Positions 47,363 to 56,842 of a DNA stretch of 64,000 nucleotides are shown here, in pieces. Every line of letters begins with the position of its first letter. Position 1 is the stretch's first letter. Below the pieces are notes generated by a model. It had not been told where the DNA came from. It saw only the letters and a program-made list of their open reading frames with translations, and made no database searches. Source of the stretch: Marivita geojedonensis (lineage in GTDB: Bacteria; Pseudomonadota; Alphaproteobacteria; Rhodobacterales; Rhodobacteraceae); assembly GCF_002115805.1 (NCBI RefSeq), contig NZ_JFKC01000001.1:578568-642567 (forward strand), written 5' to 3'. Made by a program: the position numbers and the translations under genes.

Positions 47363-49632
47363 ACCAGGCTGCTCCAAACGCTTTCCGTGGCATCGAGCAT
47401 CCGGCCAGCGGTTACCTTTGCCAATGATATTGCCCGTTCGGGCCTGCCAATGTCATTTAGGAAACCGGCAATCTTTCCACCTTGCGTGTAGTCCACGGCC
47501 AGATAGGGCGCATTGGCCTGCTCGGCAAAGACGACCGAGTGATACCGCATGCAAATGTTGAGTTCCGCACCGCGCATCGCCGTCAGAATTTCATCGGGCG
47601 AAACCGGTAGGTTTTCGACCTGGATGTCTTCGTCCAACAACCCGTGCCCTGCGATCAGTTTGCGTTTCAGATGTCGGTTGAACACGCGGTCGTCGCCGCC
47701 GATCCAATGATGGCACATGGGCAGCAGGCGAAGGCGAAGTTCCCTCTCCTTTACAATGGTGGCCATGAAAGACAGAAGCTCCTCCTCGAACCGATCGTTC
47801 AACCCTGCGCGTTCATCATCGGTCATGCCCGGAAGATAATGAGCGCCCACCTTGCGCAGGAAGAAGCAGACTTCGCGCCGCTCATCGGACGCGGGCATAG
47901 AGACACCTTGGCGCAAATGCTGCTCGACATAGGCAATAGCTGGATCATCAATCTTCCGAGCGTCCACACCGAAGTCCGACCGCGACCGGTCTACGCTCGC
48001 TTGATCACGAAGTTCGACCGTGCTGGCCAGACGAAGCATTTGCCCCACAGCCCCGATAAATCGAGGCTCGCGGAGCGGACCGAGACCGCAACCCTCGACC
48101 CGAGCCACAGCTTTGCGCGAAGCAGCGCATGTGAAGGCGAAAAGCATGTGATCGAGCGCCTGCAAGTCCATCAAGGGGCCGCCCGCCACGACCACCTCAT
48201 CGACTGTATTGCAGATCTCCTCGAATCCCGCCGAGTAGGTTTCGATGATTTTGATATCGTCGAGATCAAGCACAACCCGCGTTTGGCGCGAGATAAATGG
48301 GTGTAAGCTCGCTAGGATGATGCGCTTTGGGGGATTTGCACGACGGCGCAGCCGGTCAAGGACACCCCAAAGGATTGCTTGGTCCCCGACAGTTTCGGTC
48401 CCGTACCATCCGACGATCAAGACACCGTTTGAACGCAACGTCTGAGGATCATCAAATTGGGCACATGGCGCTGTCCTGCGGGCGGATGCGGTAAGGCGTT
48501 CTATCGAATACCGACTAGCGTGTCGTTTAGATTGCAAATAGAAGCCGACCTTTTCCGTAAACTTGGGCTCGGCATGATAATCGTGGATGCAATCATCACA
48601 ATGATCTTTTTTTATTGCATCACGCTTATCGATATTCCCGAAGAACAGTTTACTTCCGGATTGTTCAAGCAGGTTGCCCAATGTAGGCGATTTTGGTGAG
48701 CAATAAAGCAAACCACGCTGCGCCGAAATAATCACACCGTCGTAATGATACTGACAACCGCTCATGCGCTTTTTGTTGTCTACCAACATGCCCTTAATAC
48801 TACTATAGGTTTTGCGCACAGCAGGGCGTGTTTCATATGATGCATTAAGGCGCATATAGAACAAGGCAAGGTTGTAGAGCTGAGCATCAGTGAAATTACG
48901 AATTTGGTCCCCATTATCATTATTGTACAGCCGGTCGATAAACTCGGCGATGCGGAAACTGGCAAGCAGGTCGTTTTCGATCACCCAATCAAGTAGTTCG
49001 TCAACGTGATCCGCATTTGTTTTCGTGATTGTGCAGCCAACTGAAAGTGCCACACCAGCCTCACGCAGTCGATCTATAACCTTTACGGCGCGTTCAAAAT
49101 TGCCGTTACGGCCTCTTACCCTGTCATGTACCACGCCAACCCCGTCGAGCGAGACCATCGCGGAAAAGTCCACACCGGCATCTCGGCAAACATCGCGCGA
49201 CGCAAGTATTCTTTCGACGACCCGGTCAGGTTGAAGCGCATTCGTGATTATCGAAGCATACCGAAGACTTGAGAGGTTCTCGATGCCGGCCTGAAAGATG
49301 CGGTCAAGATCCGGGCGCAGCGTCGGCTCACCGCCAGTTACGCCGAGTGAAAGCACTTTGTCGAAAAGTGGATCCTGAAAGATTCTTTTGAACTCCTCTA
49401 GCGTTGGCCCCTTCTCTCTATGTCCTTCCCAGATACCACACATCTCGCAACGAGCGTTGCACACGTCATTCGCCATCAAGCTGATGGAATTTGGCTTCGG
49501 CGGAAACAGTTCGCCGAAAAGGTCGCGGCGCGCCTGATGTTTGGCAAGACGACTCATGTCACGAATTGACCGCAAAATGTTGCGCATTTCATCGGGTACA
49601 AGAAGCTTCAATATTCTTCGAGTAGAATTCAA
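47359..49632 (-). CDS. Radical SAM - polysaccharide pyruvyl transferase fusion protein
   Basis: The 757-residue two-domain protein starts with a radical SAM domain (about 45-360). Its [4Fe-4S] motif CNARCEMC (Cys58, 62, 65) is followed by the SAM-binding TGGEPTL (99-105) and TNAL. Four later cysteines (293, 311, 345, 348) look like a SPASM/twitch auxiliary cluster. From about 402 (NGVLIVGWYGTETVGDQAILWGVL) to the end it is a CsaB/WcaK-type polysaccharide pyruvyl transferase, with VVVAGGPLMDLQ and the closing MRYHSVVFAEQANAPYLAVDY. The second half ketalises pyruvate onto sugars; the radical half could modify a sugar or a peptide. It heads the long minus-strand EPS operon, directly behind an IS. 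Its fused state is clear from one open frame. Confidence 0.88.
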   Translation of the reverse strand: MNSTRRILKLLVPDEMRNILRSIRDMSRLAKHQARRDLFGELFPPKPNSISLMANDVCNARCEMCGIWEGHREKGPTLEEFKRIFQDPLFDKVLSLGVTGGEPTLRPDLDRIFQAGIENLSSLRYASIITNALQPDRVVERILASRDVCRDAGVDFSAMVSLDGVGVVHDRVRGRNGNFERAVKVIDRLREAGVALSVGCTITKTNADHVDELLDWVIENDLLASFRIAEFIDRLYNNDNGDQIRNFTDAQLYNLALFYMRLNASYETRPAVRKTYSSIKGMLVDNKKRMSGCQYHYDGVIISAQRGLLYCSPKSPTLGNLLEQSGSKLFFGNIDKRDAIKKDHCDDCIHDYHAEPKFTEKVGFYLQSKRHASRYSIERLTASARRTAPCAQFDDPQTLRSNGVLIVGWYGTETVGDQAILWGVLDRLRRRANPPKRIILASLHPFISRQTRVVLDLDDIKIIETYSAGFEEICNTVDEVVVAGGPLMDLQALDHMLFAFTCAASRKAVARVEGCGLGPLREPRFIGAVGQMLRLASTVELRDQASVDRSRSDFGVDARKIDDPAIAYVEQHLRQGVSMPASDERREVCFFLRKVGAHYLPGMTDDERAGLNDRFEEELLSFMATIVKERELRLRLLPMCHHWIGGDDRVFNRHLKRKLIAGHGLLDEDIQVENLPVSPDEILTAMRGAELNICMRYHSVVFAEQANAPYLAVDYTQGGKIAGFLNDIGRPERAISLAKVTAGRMLDATESVWSSLV

Positions 49633-49656
49633 ACCGCCCTCCTCCCAAACAAGTTA

Positions 49657-50487
49657 GGGTCAGGATTCATAACCAGAACATGACAACTGCGGCCAGAGCG
49701 CATGCTGACAGAAAGACCTTTGGGCACCTGTCATAGCGTGTCGCGACGCGCCGCCAGTCCTTGAGCCGAGCGAAGCTGTTCTCGATCTTGTGGCGCTTTC
49801 GGTACAGCGCCTCGTCATGGGGGATCGGAACCTTGCGGCTCTTTCTGGAAGGGATGCACGGCGTAATCCCCTTGTCTTCCAGGGCTTCTCGATACCAGTC
49901 CGCGTCGTATCCGCGGTCCGCCAGCATGTGTTCGGCGGGAGGAAGCCCGTCCAGCAGTGCCCGTGCGCCGATGTAATCACTCCGCTGGCCAGCCGTCAGA
50001 AACATCCGCAGCGGACGGCCAGCTGCGTCTGTAACCGCGTGCAGTTTCGAATTCATACCGCCCTTGGTGCGCCCGATCAGGCGACCGCGCCCCCCTTTTT
50101 CAGCCCCAGGCTTGAGGCTGTACGGTGCGTCTTCAGATGTGTCGCATCGATCATCAGCGTGTCAGTCTTACCGCCCTGATCGGCCAGTTCCAGAAGCATC
50201 CGGCGAAAATCCCTTTCTCGCTCCACCGCTTCCACCGGCTGTATAAGGTCTTGTGCGGGCCATAAACGGCAGGCGCATCGCGCCACCGTAAGCCATTGCG
50301 TTTGGGGAATATTATGCCGCTCAATACCCGCTTGTCATCCACACGAGGCTTGCCGTGAGACTTTGGAAAGAAGGGCTCAAGCTTCGACATCTGCGTGTCG
50401 CTCAGCCAATAAAGATCACTCATATCAGCGCTCCGTTTTTCGAAGCGTGAATCACGCGCAGGCGCTGTTATCAATGCATCCTGACCC
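49657..50487 (-). mobile_element. IS5-family (IS427 group-like) insertion sequence
   Basis: An 831-bp element has imperfect terminal inverted repeats, GGGTCAGGATTCAT at the left and ATGCATCCTGACCC at the right, and is flanked by TA on both sides, the usual target duplication of this group. It carries one transposase on the minus strand that is broken by frameshifts. It lies between the acyltransferase gene and the radical SAM fusion, so it separates the ABC-transporter end from the main EPS operon. Confidence 0.87.
49667..50423 (-). pseudogene. IS427-like transposase with two frame changes
   Basis: Three frames together cover a complete DDE transposase of about 250 residues. Frame one (50423-50154) is MSDLYWLSDTQMSKLEPFFP to RWSEKGIF. 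Frame two, from about 50210, has LADQGGKTDTLMIDATHLKTHRTASSLGLKKGG, with the first Asp of the triad. Frame three (to 49667) has the second Asp in HMLADRGYDADW and Glu in KRHKIENSFARLKDW. The breaks fall at a TTTT run near 50209 and at an A5G6 run near 50090. One shift could be programmed, as in related IS5 elements, but two suggest decay or homopolymer errors. Confidence 0.82.
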
Positions 50488-50940
50488 TAAAGTATTGCGT
50501 CGAGAGAATTATGACAAAAACGCTCCCACATCGCGAAATTCTGTGAGCGCTAGAAAGTTGTCGATTTTCTCACAGTTTTCAATGCTATGTCGAAAACGCT
50601 TCGATTCGAGACGCCAAAAGAGAATTTGGGTTCAAATGATTGAGTGCCGATGAAGTCAGTAGAGCGATCAACTGTTGCTTGCTGGGCCATTGGGTCCAGG
50701 AGGTCGTCATCGCTGCTGTTGCAAGAAGACATGTCACAGTCGCAATAGCTCTCTGAAAAACGCTCCAAAATGGGCGACTCATTCTGCCTGAAAGATACAG
50801 TTGCTGGTTGTGCAGCATGGTAACTCTGCAGCAATGCACCGCGCGTTGACACAATGACCGACAGATAGTATTTGATTGCGTTGTTTTTCACGCGTTGATC
50901 CGGCTCGGTAAAAGTATCTTGGCGGCAAGGATATCTACCC
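50488..50940. other. AT-rich gene-free stretch beside the IS
   Basis: About 450 bp with lower GC than its surroundings. The frames here have no recognisable product, codon pattern or ribosome site. It probably represents noncoding or decayed DNA next to the IS. Confidence 0.4.
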
Positions 50941-51507
50941 TCATAGTTTTGTCGGGCTCTCAGAAGTATAGTTCCAAAAGTCGCTACCCGGTTCGCGGGA
51001 AACCTTTCCTATTGGTTTGGCAGGCACACCCCCAACGACCGTTTTTGGGGGAACATCTTTGTTAACGAGGCTTCCAGCTGCAATAACGGCGTCATCATGT
51101 ATCGTGACGCCCCCCAGAATCGTTACATTCAAACCAATCCAAACTCGATTGCCAATAGTAATTGGGGCTCCAATTGGTTTCATAGTGTCTATGTCATGCC
51201 CCGCGGTATTCAAGGTTAGACCACCAGCACATGCAACATCGTCACCAATGCTTATATTATCATAATTCCATATTCTGGCAAAGCTACCAAGTCCACTTCG
51301 ATCTCCAATTGAAATATTCCCGCGCGTGTATAGGTAAATTTGAGTGCCCCAAGTGAAACGTTGCCCCACTTCAATCCTCATATATCGAAGATAAACACGA
51401 CGAAACCAGTTGAAATTCTCACGACCTTCAAGAGCGAATTCCACTTCTGAAAAATTACGCAAAGTGAATTCGACAGTCTTTTGGAAGTATTTTCTTATTT
51501 TCCGCAT
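50941..51507 (-). CDS. Left-handed-beta-helix acyltransferase (CatB/WbbJ-like)
   Basis: The 188-residue product has hexapeptide repeats from about 65: YTRGNISIGDRSGLGSFARIWNYDNISIGDDVACAGGLTLNTAGHDIDTMKPIGAPITIGNRVWIG, ending VIAAGSLVNKDVPPKTVVGGVPAKPIGKV. The catalytic His lies in TAGHDID. It probably acetylates a sugar of the exported glycan. Its base composition is clearly more AT-rich than the surrounding EPS genes (many ATA, AAA, AAT codons), which suggests separate acquisition. It lies 187 bp after wzt on the same strand. Confidence 0.86.
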   Translation of the reverse strand: MRKIRKYFQKTVEFTLRNFSEVEFALEGRENFNWFRRVYLRYMRIEVGQRFTWGTQIYLYTRGNISIGDRSGLGSFARIWNYDNISIGDDVACAGGLTLNTAGHDIDTMKPIGAPITIGNRVWIGLNVTILGGVTIHDDAVIAAGSLVNKDVPPKTVVGGVPAKPIGKVSREPGSDFWNYTSESPTKL

Positions 51508-51693
51508 TAAGACGGGATCTCTATCACAAAATACTGCAGCTGTACAAGCGTTTGGGTGCTGGTGTGCATGGAGGATAGGTGAACTCCAATAGTTCTAATG
51601 ACGACTTTGGTAGCAAATGTGAGTTAGTCCGTTCTCAAGCATATAATTCTTGGGCGCCAATCAAGTTGCTCTCGATCACGGATTCTCCTCTTC

Positions 51694-52974
51694 TCAAGCA
51701 TGCGACCAAATAAGCGGCGGCATGAGTGGCCCATTGTCCCATGATTCATACTTCGCCATGCGTGAGCCCCGATCAATAACTGTTACGGCCAAGGCGGATG
51801 GCTGACGATCAAAGACCCGACCCTCATGAGAATTGATAGTGAGAATTATGCTGTAATCTCCGCCGACAAGGAGGGGCATTGGGACGCGTGCATTTAGCTC
51901 TATCCTGTGTTCGCCCCGGCTTTGATTAACCAAGAGAGAACGCAACGGAAATTCATCCGTGAACACACGTCTATTATAGCGATCTTGTAGAGCTATTGTG
52001 AGAAACACATCGCCCGAAACCGGAGCATACTGACCGATACCAATACGAAACTCAATATCATCAGTGTGATCAAAGTGCGTCTCAACACTGCCATCGGTCT
52101 TCGTGCTCTGCGCGAAAAGCAAGGCAAGCGGTTCGCCGCGTGCAATCGCGTTTTTTCCCCAATCAGTGGGTGGGCCGCCATTGGGCCTATGTCGTTGATA
52201 CGCGTTTAAAGTGTCGGCGAGGGGTCCACGATGGATGATACTGCCTTGATCCAATAGCATGCCACTGGTGCAAAGTGCCGATACCATGCCCAATTGGTGC
52301 GAGACAAACAGCACAGTTCGTCCCCCCTTGGAGACGTCCTGCATTTTCCCGAGGCATTTCTTCTGGAACTCGGCGTCTCCGACCGCCAGCACCTCATCGA
52401 CGACAAGAATTTCCGGTTCAAGATGTGCGGCCACGGCAAAAGCGAGCCGGACGTACATCCCGGACGAGTAGCGCTTAACGGGCGTGTCAAGAAACCTCTC
52501 CACACCAGCAAAGTCCACGATTTCATCGTATTTGCGTCTGATCTCGGCACGCGTCATGCCGAGGATTGCACCATTCAGATAGATGTTCTCGCGTCCCGTG
52601 AGTTCAGGGTGAAACCCTGTGCCGACCTCAAGAAGGCTTGCGACACGGCCCTCGATCGTCAAGCGGCCCTCACTGGGTTCGGTAATGCGTGAGAGAACCT
52701 TGAGAAGCGTCGACTTACCCGCACCGTTTCGGCCGATGATGCCAACGACCTCTCCACGCTTGATCTCGAAGTTCAGATCCTTGAGGGCGAAAAACTCTTC
52801 GCGTTGGTCTCCGGCGATCAATGCGCGACCAGCAGCCATATCGCGGGCAGAGCGTATCAATTTGCCGGCCTGATTGTACAAGATGTCGCGCAGCGCAGTG
52901 TAGCGCTCGTTTGTCTCGTGGCCGATGACGTACTTCTTGCCGAGTCCCTCGGCGCGGATGACAACGTCGCTCAT
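51694..52974 (-). CDS. wzt: Wzt-like polysaccharide ABC transporter ATPase with C-terminal glycan-binding domain
   Basis: The 426-residue protein has an ABC domain with Walker [10 protein letters not shown] (81-89), signature [16 protein letters not shown] and Walker [14 protein letters not shown]. After about residue 250 comes a beta-sandwich domain ([42 protein letters not shown]) like the Wzt C-terminal domain that recognises the finished glycan. It powers export of lipid-linked polysaccharide through Wzm across the inner membrane. Its ATG overlaps the wzm stop by one base (ATGA-type coupling). The presence of the binding domain suggests chain-terminal recognition. Confidence 0.92.
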   Translation of the reverse strand: MSDVVIRAEGLGKKYVIGHETNERYTALRDILYNQAGKLIRSARDMAAGRALIAGDQREEFFALKDLNFEIKRGEVVGIIGRNGAGKSTLLKVLSRITEPSEGRLTIEGRVASLLEVGTGFHPELTGRENIYLNGAILGMTRAEIRRKYDEIVDFAGVERFLDTPVKRYSSGMYVRLAFAVAAHLEPEILVVDEVLAVGDAEFQKKCLGKMQDVSKGGRTVLFVSHQLGMVSALCTSGMLLDQGSIIHRGPLADTLNAYQRHRPNGGPPTDWGKNAIARGEPLALLFAQSTKTDGSVETHFDHTDDIEFRIGIGQYAPVSGDVFLTIALQDRYNRRVFTDEFPLRSLLVNQSRGEHRIELNARVPMPLLVGGDYSIILTINSHEGRVFDRQPSALAVTVIDRGSRMAKYESWDNGPLMPPLIWSHA

Positions 52975-53876
52975 CAGATCAAATCTGCAAACGCTCTTTC
53001 TGTGCGGCGGAAGAACCTGATGCCGTACCAGAGGAAGAAGGCGATCACGCCAAGGCTCAGCGCGAAACTTGGCAAGTGGATGGCCGCTTCACCGCCCAGC
53101 AAACACCAACGGAAGCCATCAATCACCCCTACCATTGGATTTAGGCCGTAGAGGAGCCTCCATCCTTCTGGGATGTTTGCACTCGAAAACCCAACTGGCG
53201 ACACGTAGAGGCCAAACTGTACGATGAAAGGAATGATGTAGCGGAAGTCCCTGTACTTAACGTTCAACGCCGAAAGAAGCAGCGCCGGACCGAGGGAAGC
53301 AGCCACCGCAAGCACGACAAAGAACGGCAAAAGTAGCAAACGCCAATCGGGAAAGAACCAGAACCATAACATCAGCAATAGCATGAGAACGAAGCTGATC
53401 GCAAAATCTACCAAAGACACTACCGCAGCGGCGGAAGGAATTACAAGCCGAGGAAAGTAGACTTTTCCCACAAGGGCGGAGTTCGAGAGGAGGCTGTTCG
53501 AGGATTCGCCGAGGATCGTCGAGAAGAGGAACCATGGGAGCATTCCGGCAAAGACCATTGCCGCATACGGAGCTTCTCCATCTGAAGGCAGTTGCGCCAC
53601 GCGTCCGAAGATAACTGTGAATACGATCATCGTCAGCAATGGCCGTATGACCGCCCATGCAACACCGATCACTGTCTGCTTGTAGCGCACCGCGATATCC
53701 CGCCACGCGAGGATCGCGAAGAGCTCTCGGTAGTGCCATAGATCCCGCCAGTATTGCGCATCAGCCCTCCCTGGCTCCAGGACAAGCCGCGGAATTTGGT
53801 GGGCTTTTGACGCTGTCGTACCTTTCATTGGGTTCTCAAATTCGGCTCGATGGAAGAAGCTAAGTGTGTGTGACAA
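52974..53876 (-). CDS. wzm: Wzm-like polysaccharide ABC transporter permease
   Basis: The 300-residue ABC-2-type permease has a cytosolic N-terminus with [40 protein letters not shown], the classical interface helix of Wzm/KpsM/TagG proteins. Six hydrophobic helices and the conserved [25 protein letters not shown] segment follow. Together with Wzt it forms the inner-membrane exporter. The gene starts next to an IS903-like remnant, which may have changed its promoter. Confidence 0.92.
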   Translation of the reverse strand: MSHTLSFFHRAEFENPMKGTTASKAHQIPRLVLEPGRADAQYWRDLWHYRELFAILAWRDIAVRYKQTVIGVAWAVIRPLLTMIVFTVIFGRVAQLPSDGEAPYAAMVFAGMLPWFLFSTILGESSNSLLSNSALVGKVYFPRLVIPSAAAVVSLVDFAISFVLMLLLMLWFWFFPDWRLLLLPFFVVLAVAASLGPALLLSALNVKYRDFRYIIPFIVQFGLYVSPVGFSSANIPEGWRLLYGLNPMVGVIDGFRWCLLGGEAAIHLPSFALSLGVIAFFLWYGIRFFRRTERAFADLI

Positions 53877-53920
53877 GAATCAGTGCAGACGCATCTTGTT
53901 GCATGGCTGCGCTCATCATG

Positions 53921-54118
53921 CCGCCTGCCTGTCGGCGCAGCATCCCAGCTCATCTCGGGATCAAACCAGATCGTCAGCGAGCCCCAGCGCTTGAGCGCTT
54001 CATTGTAGGCCGGCCAGTTCCTGGTCTTGTAGGTCGGGGGTGTGGGTCTGCTCATGCATCCCGGCTACTACGCTGGATTCACGAGATGAATTCCTCATGA
54101 GATTTGTGCAACAGAGCC
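53921..54118 (-). mobile_element. IS5/IS903-like element, 5' remnant
   Basis: The terminal repeat-like GGGCTCTGTTGCACAAATC (read on the minus strand from 54119) is the typical end of IS903-type IS5 elements. It is followed at 54055 by MSRPTPPTYKTRNWPAYNEA and about 25 more residues of the transposase N-terminus (LTIWFDPEMSWDAAPTG). Homology stops near 53921, so only the first 45 codons remain. The other end is absent. It lies directly upstream of wzm. Confidence 0.82.
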
Positions 54119-54157
54119 CCTCAAACCCCCGATAACGCAAACTCTGACCACAGCGTG

Positions 54158-54523
54158 TCATCCGGCGCCTTTCGATGCGCTGACCTTTGACGGTTTGTCG
54201 GGCATGTCTGCTTCGAGCGCTTCAATCTCGGCCTTGAGCGCTTCATACTCTGCATATTTCCGCCTGAGGAAACCGGCCGTCAGGCGTGCCTTTGCGTCAA
54301 TCCCGCTTGGCGTGAGAATATAGGCGTAGCGGAGCTTGTTATCGGAGGCTCGGAAGTTATTGATCTTGACTTCGCCTTTCTCGACGAGCGCTTTGATCAC
54401 GTAATTGACCGCACCAAGACTGAGACCCAACGCGTCCGAGAGCTGGCGTTGTGACTTCTCCGGATGCTCTTCCAGGAGCCGCAGCAGACGAAACCGGACG
54501 TCATCATCAATGCGCTTGCTCAC
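54158..54523 (-). CDS. MarR-family EPS-associated transcriptional regulator
   Basis: The 121-residue winged-helix protein (DVRFRLLRLLEEHPEKSQRQLSDALGLSLGAVNYVIKALVEKGEVKINNF) ends in a coiled-coil helix (RKYAEYEALKAEIEALEAD). This is the known small MarR-type regulator family that occurs next to exopolysaccharide loci. It probably controls the EPS genes in response to a signal that is not known. It lies between the wzm/wzt pair and the RiPP cluster on the same strand, so it may influence both. Confidence 0.88.
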   Translation of the reverse strand: MSKRIDDDVRFRLLRLLEEHPEKSQRQLSDALGLSLGAVNYVIKALVEKGEVKINNFRASDNKLRYAYILTPSGIDAKARLTAGFLRRKYAEYEALKAEIEALEADMPDKPSKVSASKGAG

Positions 54524-54890
54524 AACGCCGGATCCACGGCTACCGCACCGGCGCTCACGGCGTCCGGGTTACATCTAATCTCGCACTGGTTGTGCGCGTT
54601 CATACATGAACGGGTAAAGCAGCTGCTTCCGCTATGCAATGGGATTACCGTCATCCATGGGGCCTTTTCTGTGCACTTGCCCAGAAATCGGGCACGTCAC
54701 AGCGGTCAAACGGCGTCGCGTGTCGCGACGTTCAAAGCATGCGCGTCGGCTAGGCGCCCGTTCATACCTGACGCTGGGTTCTCAACCGCCGAAACGCAAC
54801 AGCGAGAATTTTTTGCAGAATCTCGAAGTTTGTAGTCGGGGATATGACAGACGCCCTCAGGCCGAAAGCGACGGGATAGATGCATCATCA
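54524..54890. other. Spacer between RiPP cluster and MarR-type regulator
   Basis: About 370 bp without a supported gene. It follows the cyclase stop and includes the promoter of the MarR-type gene. I see no strong hairpin with a T-run. Confidence 0.4.
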
Positions 54891-56834
54891 TCAGGTTTGA
54901 CCGCCTTTCGGGTCCGATCGGGCCGTCGCGCCTGTCTCGGTCTTTAAGCGTCCCGTCAGAAAACGTGCGAACTCAATTGGTTCACGCGCAAGCGCGAAAG
55001 CCATGGATGGCCCGTCGCCGCCGGTCGCCTCGGCAACGAAGGAAGCTTTGAGCGCGTCGGGGTCAGGGATCTCGTCAAGGGCCCTCTCGACCGCATCGAA
55101 GTCAAAAATCTCCGATAGTCGCGGGTCGTGACGCAGTCCGGACAATTCCTTCAGGTATTCGCTTTTCTGCTCGCTGAGGCGCATCAGACTGCAGGGAAAA
55201 GGCGCCAGCTTCTTGCGCCGGGTTCGTACGCTTTCCGGCAGAACATCCTGCATCGCTTCGCGGAAGATCGCCCGACCCATCCCGTCGCGCATGAAGAATG
55301 GCGTTGGCAAGCGAATAGCAAACTCGATCAGTTCCCGATCAAGCAAGGGAAATGCATACTGGATGCCGTGAGGCGCGCCTTGCAGAGCCCAGCTCTCCAG
55401 GCGATATGCAGTGAACGCTCTATGAAATAGAGCCAAACGGTTGCGCTTGGTATTCGCGCTCAAACGGATGTCGCCCCGCCACCGATTGCGAAAGGCCGGG
55501 CGCAAAAAAGACTTCAGCTTTTGATCCAGCGTAATGGCGGGCTCCTTGCCAGCGGCAAGACGCAGCAAATCTCGCAGGTTTGCGGGTAGAAAATAGGGCA
55601 GGACTTCGTTGGCAAAAATCCGCGCCTTCGAGGTGCCAAGCACCGCGGAACGCCCTTTGAGTTCCGCCCACAGCAACCGCCAGCGGCCTCTGACAAGGTA
55701 CTCGGCATAGGAGCCGCGACCGTTGTAGGTGACGATCTCGTCACCGCCCCACCCGGACAGGATCACGTCAACGGCATCTTGATGGGCGGCCCGCAGGACC
55801 TTCTCCTCTTGATGTTTGAATCCTTCCAGTCGGTCGGCCCAGGCATCGACGATGACATCGTCACAATCTGCCGGAGTAATCTTTGTATTGTAGAGATTGG
55901 GCTCGCTCTGCAATGTTGCATCGACGTAAGGTCGCTCATCGATGAATTGGAGGTCTGCTCTAAGTTCAGAAACGAACGAATACGTATGCAGGTTCCGCCT
56001 GTGCTGGCCCAGGATGCGGGCGGCGAGAACTGAAATGGCCGTGGAGTCCAGCCCGCCGCTCAGATGTGCACCGATTTGTCCCTGTTTCGGGAGGCGACGA
56101 CTCACAGCGGCGTCTAGAAGGTCTCGCAACTGTGTCGCGCAGTCCTCGAAATGCGACAGATCCTTGATCGGGTTTACGGCTCTCAATTTCCAGTAGCGAT
56201 GTTGGTCTGTCAGGCCTTTCGACGAGATACGAAGAACATGCGCGGCGGGCAGGCGTCTCAAACCGGGAATTAGCGTGCCCTCCGGATCCGACATGTCGAA
56301 TACGAAACTTTTTATGGCGGCCTCGACGTCCAAGTCTTCCGAGGCCAGTCCGCTGCGAACAATCATGTCAGGGTGCGAGGCCCAGGCGAAAAAATCGTGC
56401 GGTTTGTGAAAATAGAACAAGGGGCGTACGCCGGCATGGTCGCGCGCGAGCGTAAGTTGCTGTGTCTTGTCATCCCAGATTGCGTAGGCAAAATCTCCCT
56501 CCAGCTGATTTGGGGCATCATTCCCAAACTGACCATGTAATCGACAGAAGAGACGTTCGCGCTCTGAAGTGGAAAGATCGAGGGAACCAGCTATGCCCGG
56601 GGCGCGGTAGAGGCGCGCATCAGCCACACACAAAAATTGACCGTCGCATGTTGGGGGAAGGCCGGCGACATTCCGACCGATTGCGAGACGTCCCATGCCT
56701 ATTTGCCCGGCGCAATGATGTTTAATGGCCCGTCGGGTTTCGGGCGCGCATGCAAAGACATCTCCCATTCGAGTCAGATCAGCGGGCGCCACGTGGGTAC
56801 CGTCCAGCTTCCAGATCCCAAAAATCACGTCCAT
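54891..56834 (-). CDS. Asparagine-synthetase-like protein (lasso-peptide cyclase type)
   Basis: The 647-residue protein has an N-terminal glutaminase-like domain and a C-terminal PP-loop synthetase domain with HLSGGLDSTAISVL (SGGLDST at 259-265) and SGWGGDE. The usual Cys2 nucleophile is missing: the protein begins MDVIFGIW, so it cannot use glutamine. This loss is typical of the lasso cyclases (C proteins), which adenylate an Asp or Glu side chain and close the isopeptide ring. The neighbours B1, B2, kinase and ABC exporter agree. The alternative, an amidotransferase for EPS, is less likely because of the B2 and PqqD genes. It is the last gene of the cluster. Confidence 0.85.
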   Translation of the reverse strand: MDVIFGIWKLDGTHVAPADLTRMGDVFACAPETRRAIKHHCAGQIGMGRLAIGRNVAGLPPTCDGQFLCVADARLYRAPGIAGSLDLSTSERERLFCRLHGQFGNDAPNQLEGDFAYAIWDDKTQQLTLARDHAGVRPLFYFHKPHDFFAWASHPDMIVRSGLASEDLDVEAAIKSFVFDMSDPEGTLIPGLRRLPAAHVLRISSKGLTDQHRYWKLRAVNPIKDLSHFEDCATQLRDLLDAAVSRRLPKQGQIGAHLSGGLDSTAISVLAARILGQHRRNLHTYSFVSELRADLQFIDERPYVDATLQSEPNLYNTKITPADCDDVIVDAWADRLEGFKHQEEKVLRAAHQDAVDVILSGWGGDEIVTYNGRGSYAEYLVRGRWRLLWAELKGRSAVLGTSKARIFANEVLPYFLPANLRDLLRLAAGKEPAITLDQKLKSFLRPAFRNRWRGDIRLSANTKRNRLALFHRAFTAYRLESWALQGAPHGIQYAFPLLDRELIEFAIRLPTPFFMRDGMGRAIFREAMQDVLPESVRTRRKKLAPFPCSLMRLSEQKSEYLKELSGLRHDPRLSEIFDFDAVERALDEIPDPDALKASFVAEATGGDGPSMAFALAREPIEFARFLTGRLKTETGATARSDPKGGQT

Positions 56835-56842
56835 GAAAGTCT

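Noticed and set aside
50550..50891. 113-codon minus-strand frame in AT-rich DNA next to the IS
   Set aside because: No coding bias or recognisable domain; Ser/Asp-rich low-complexity product.
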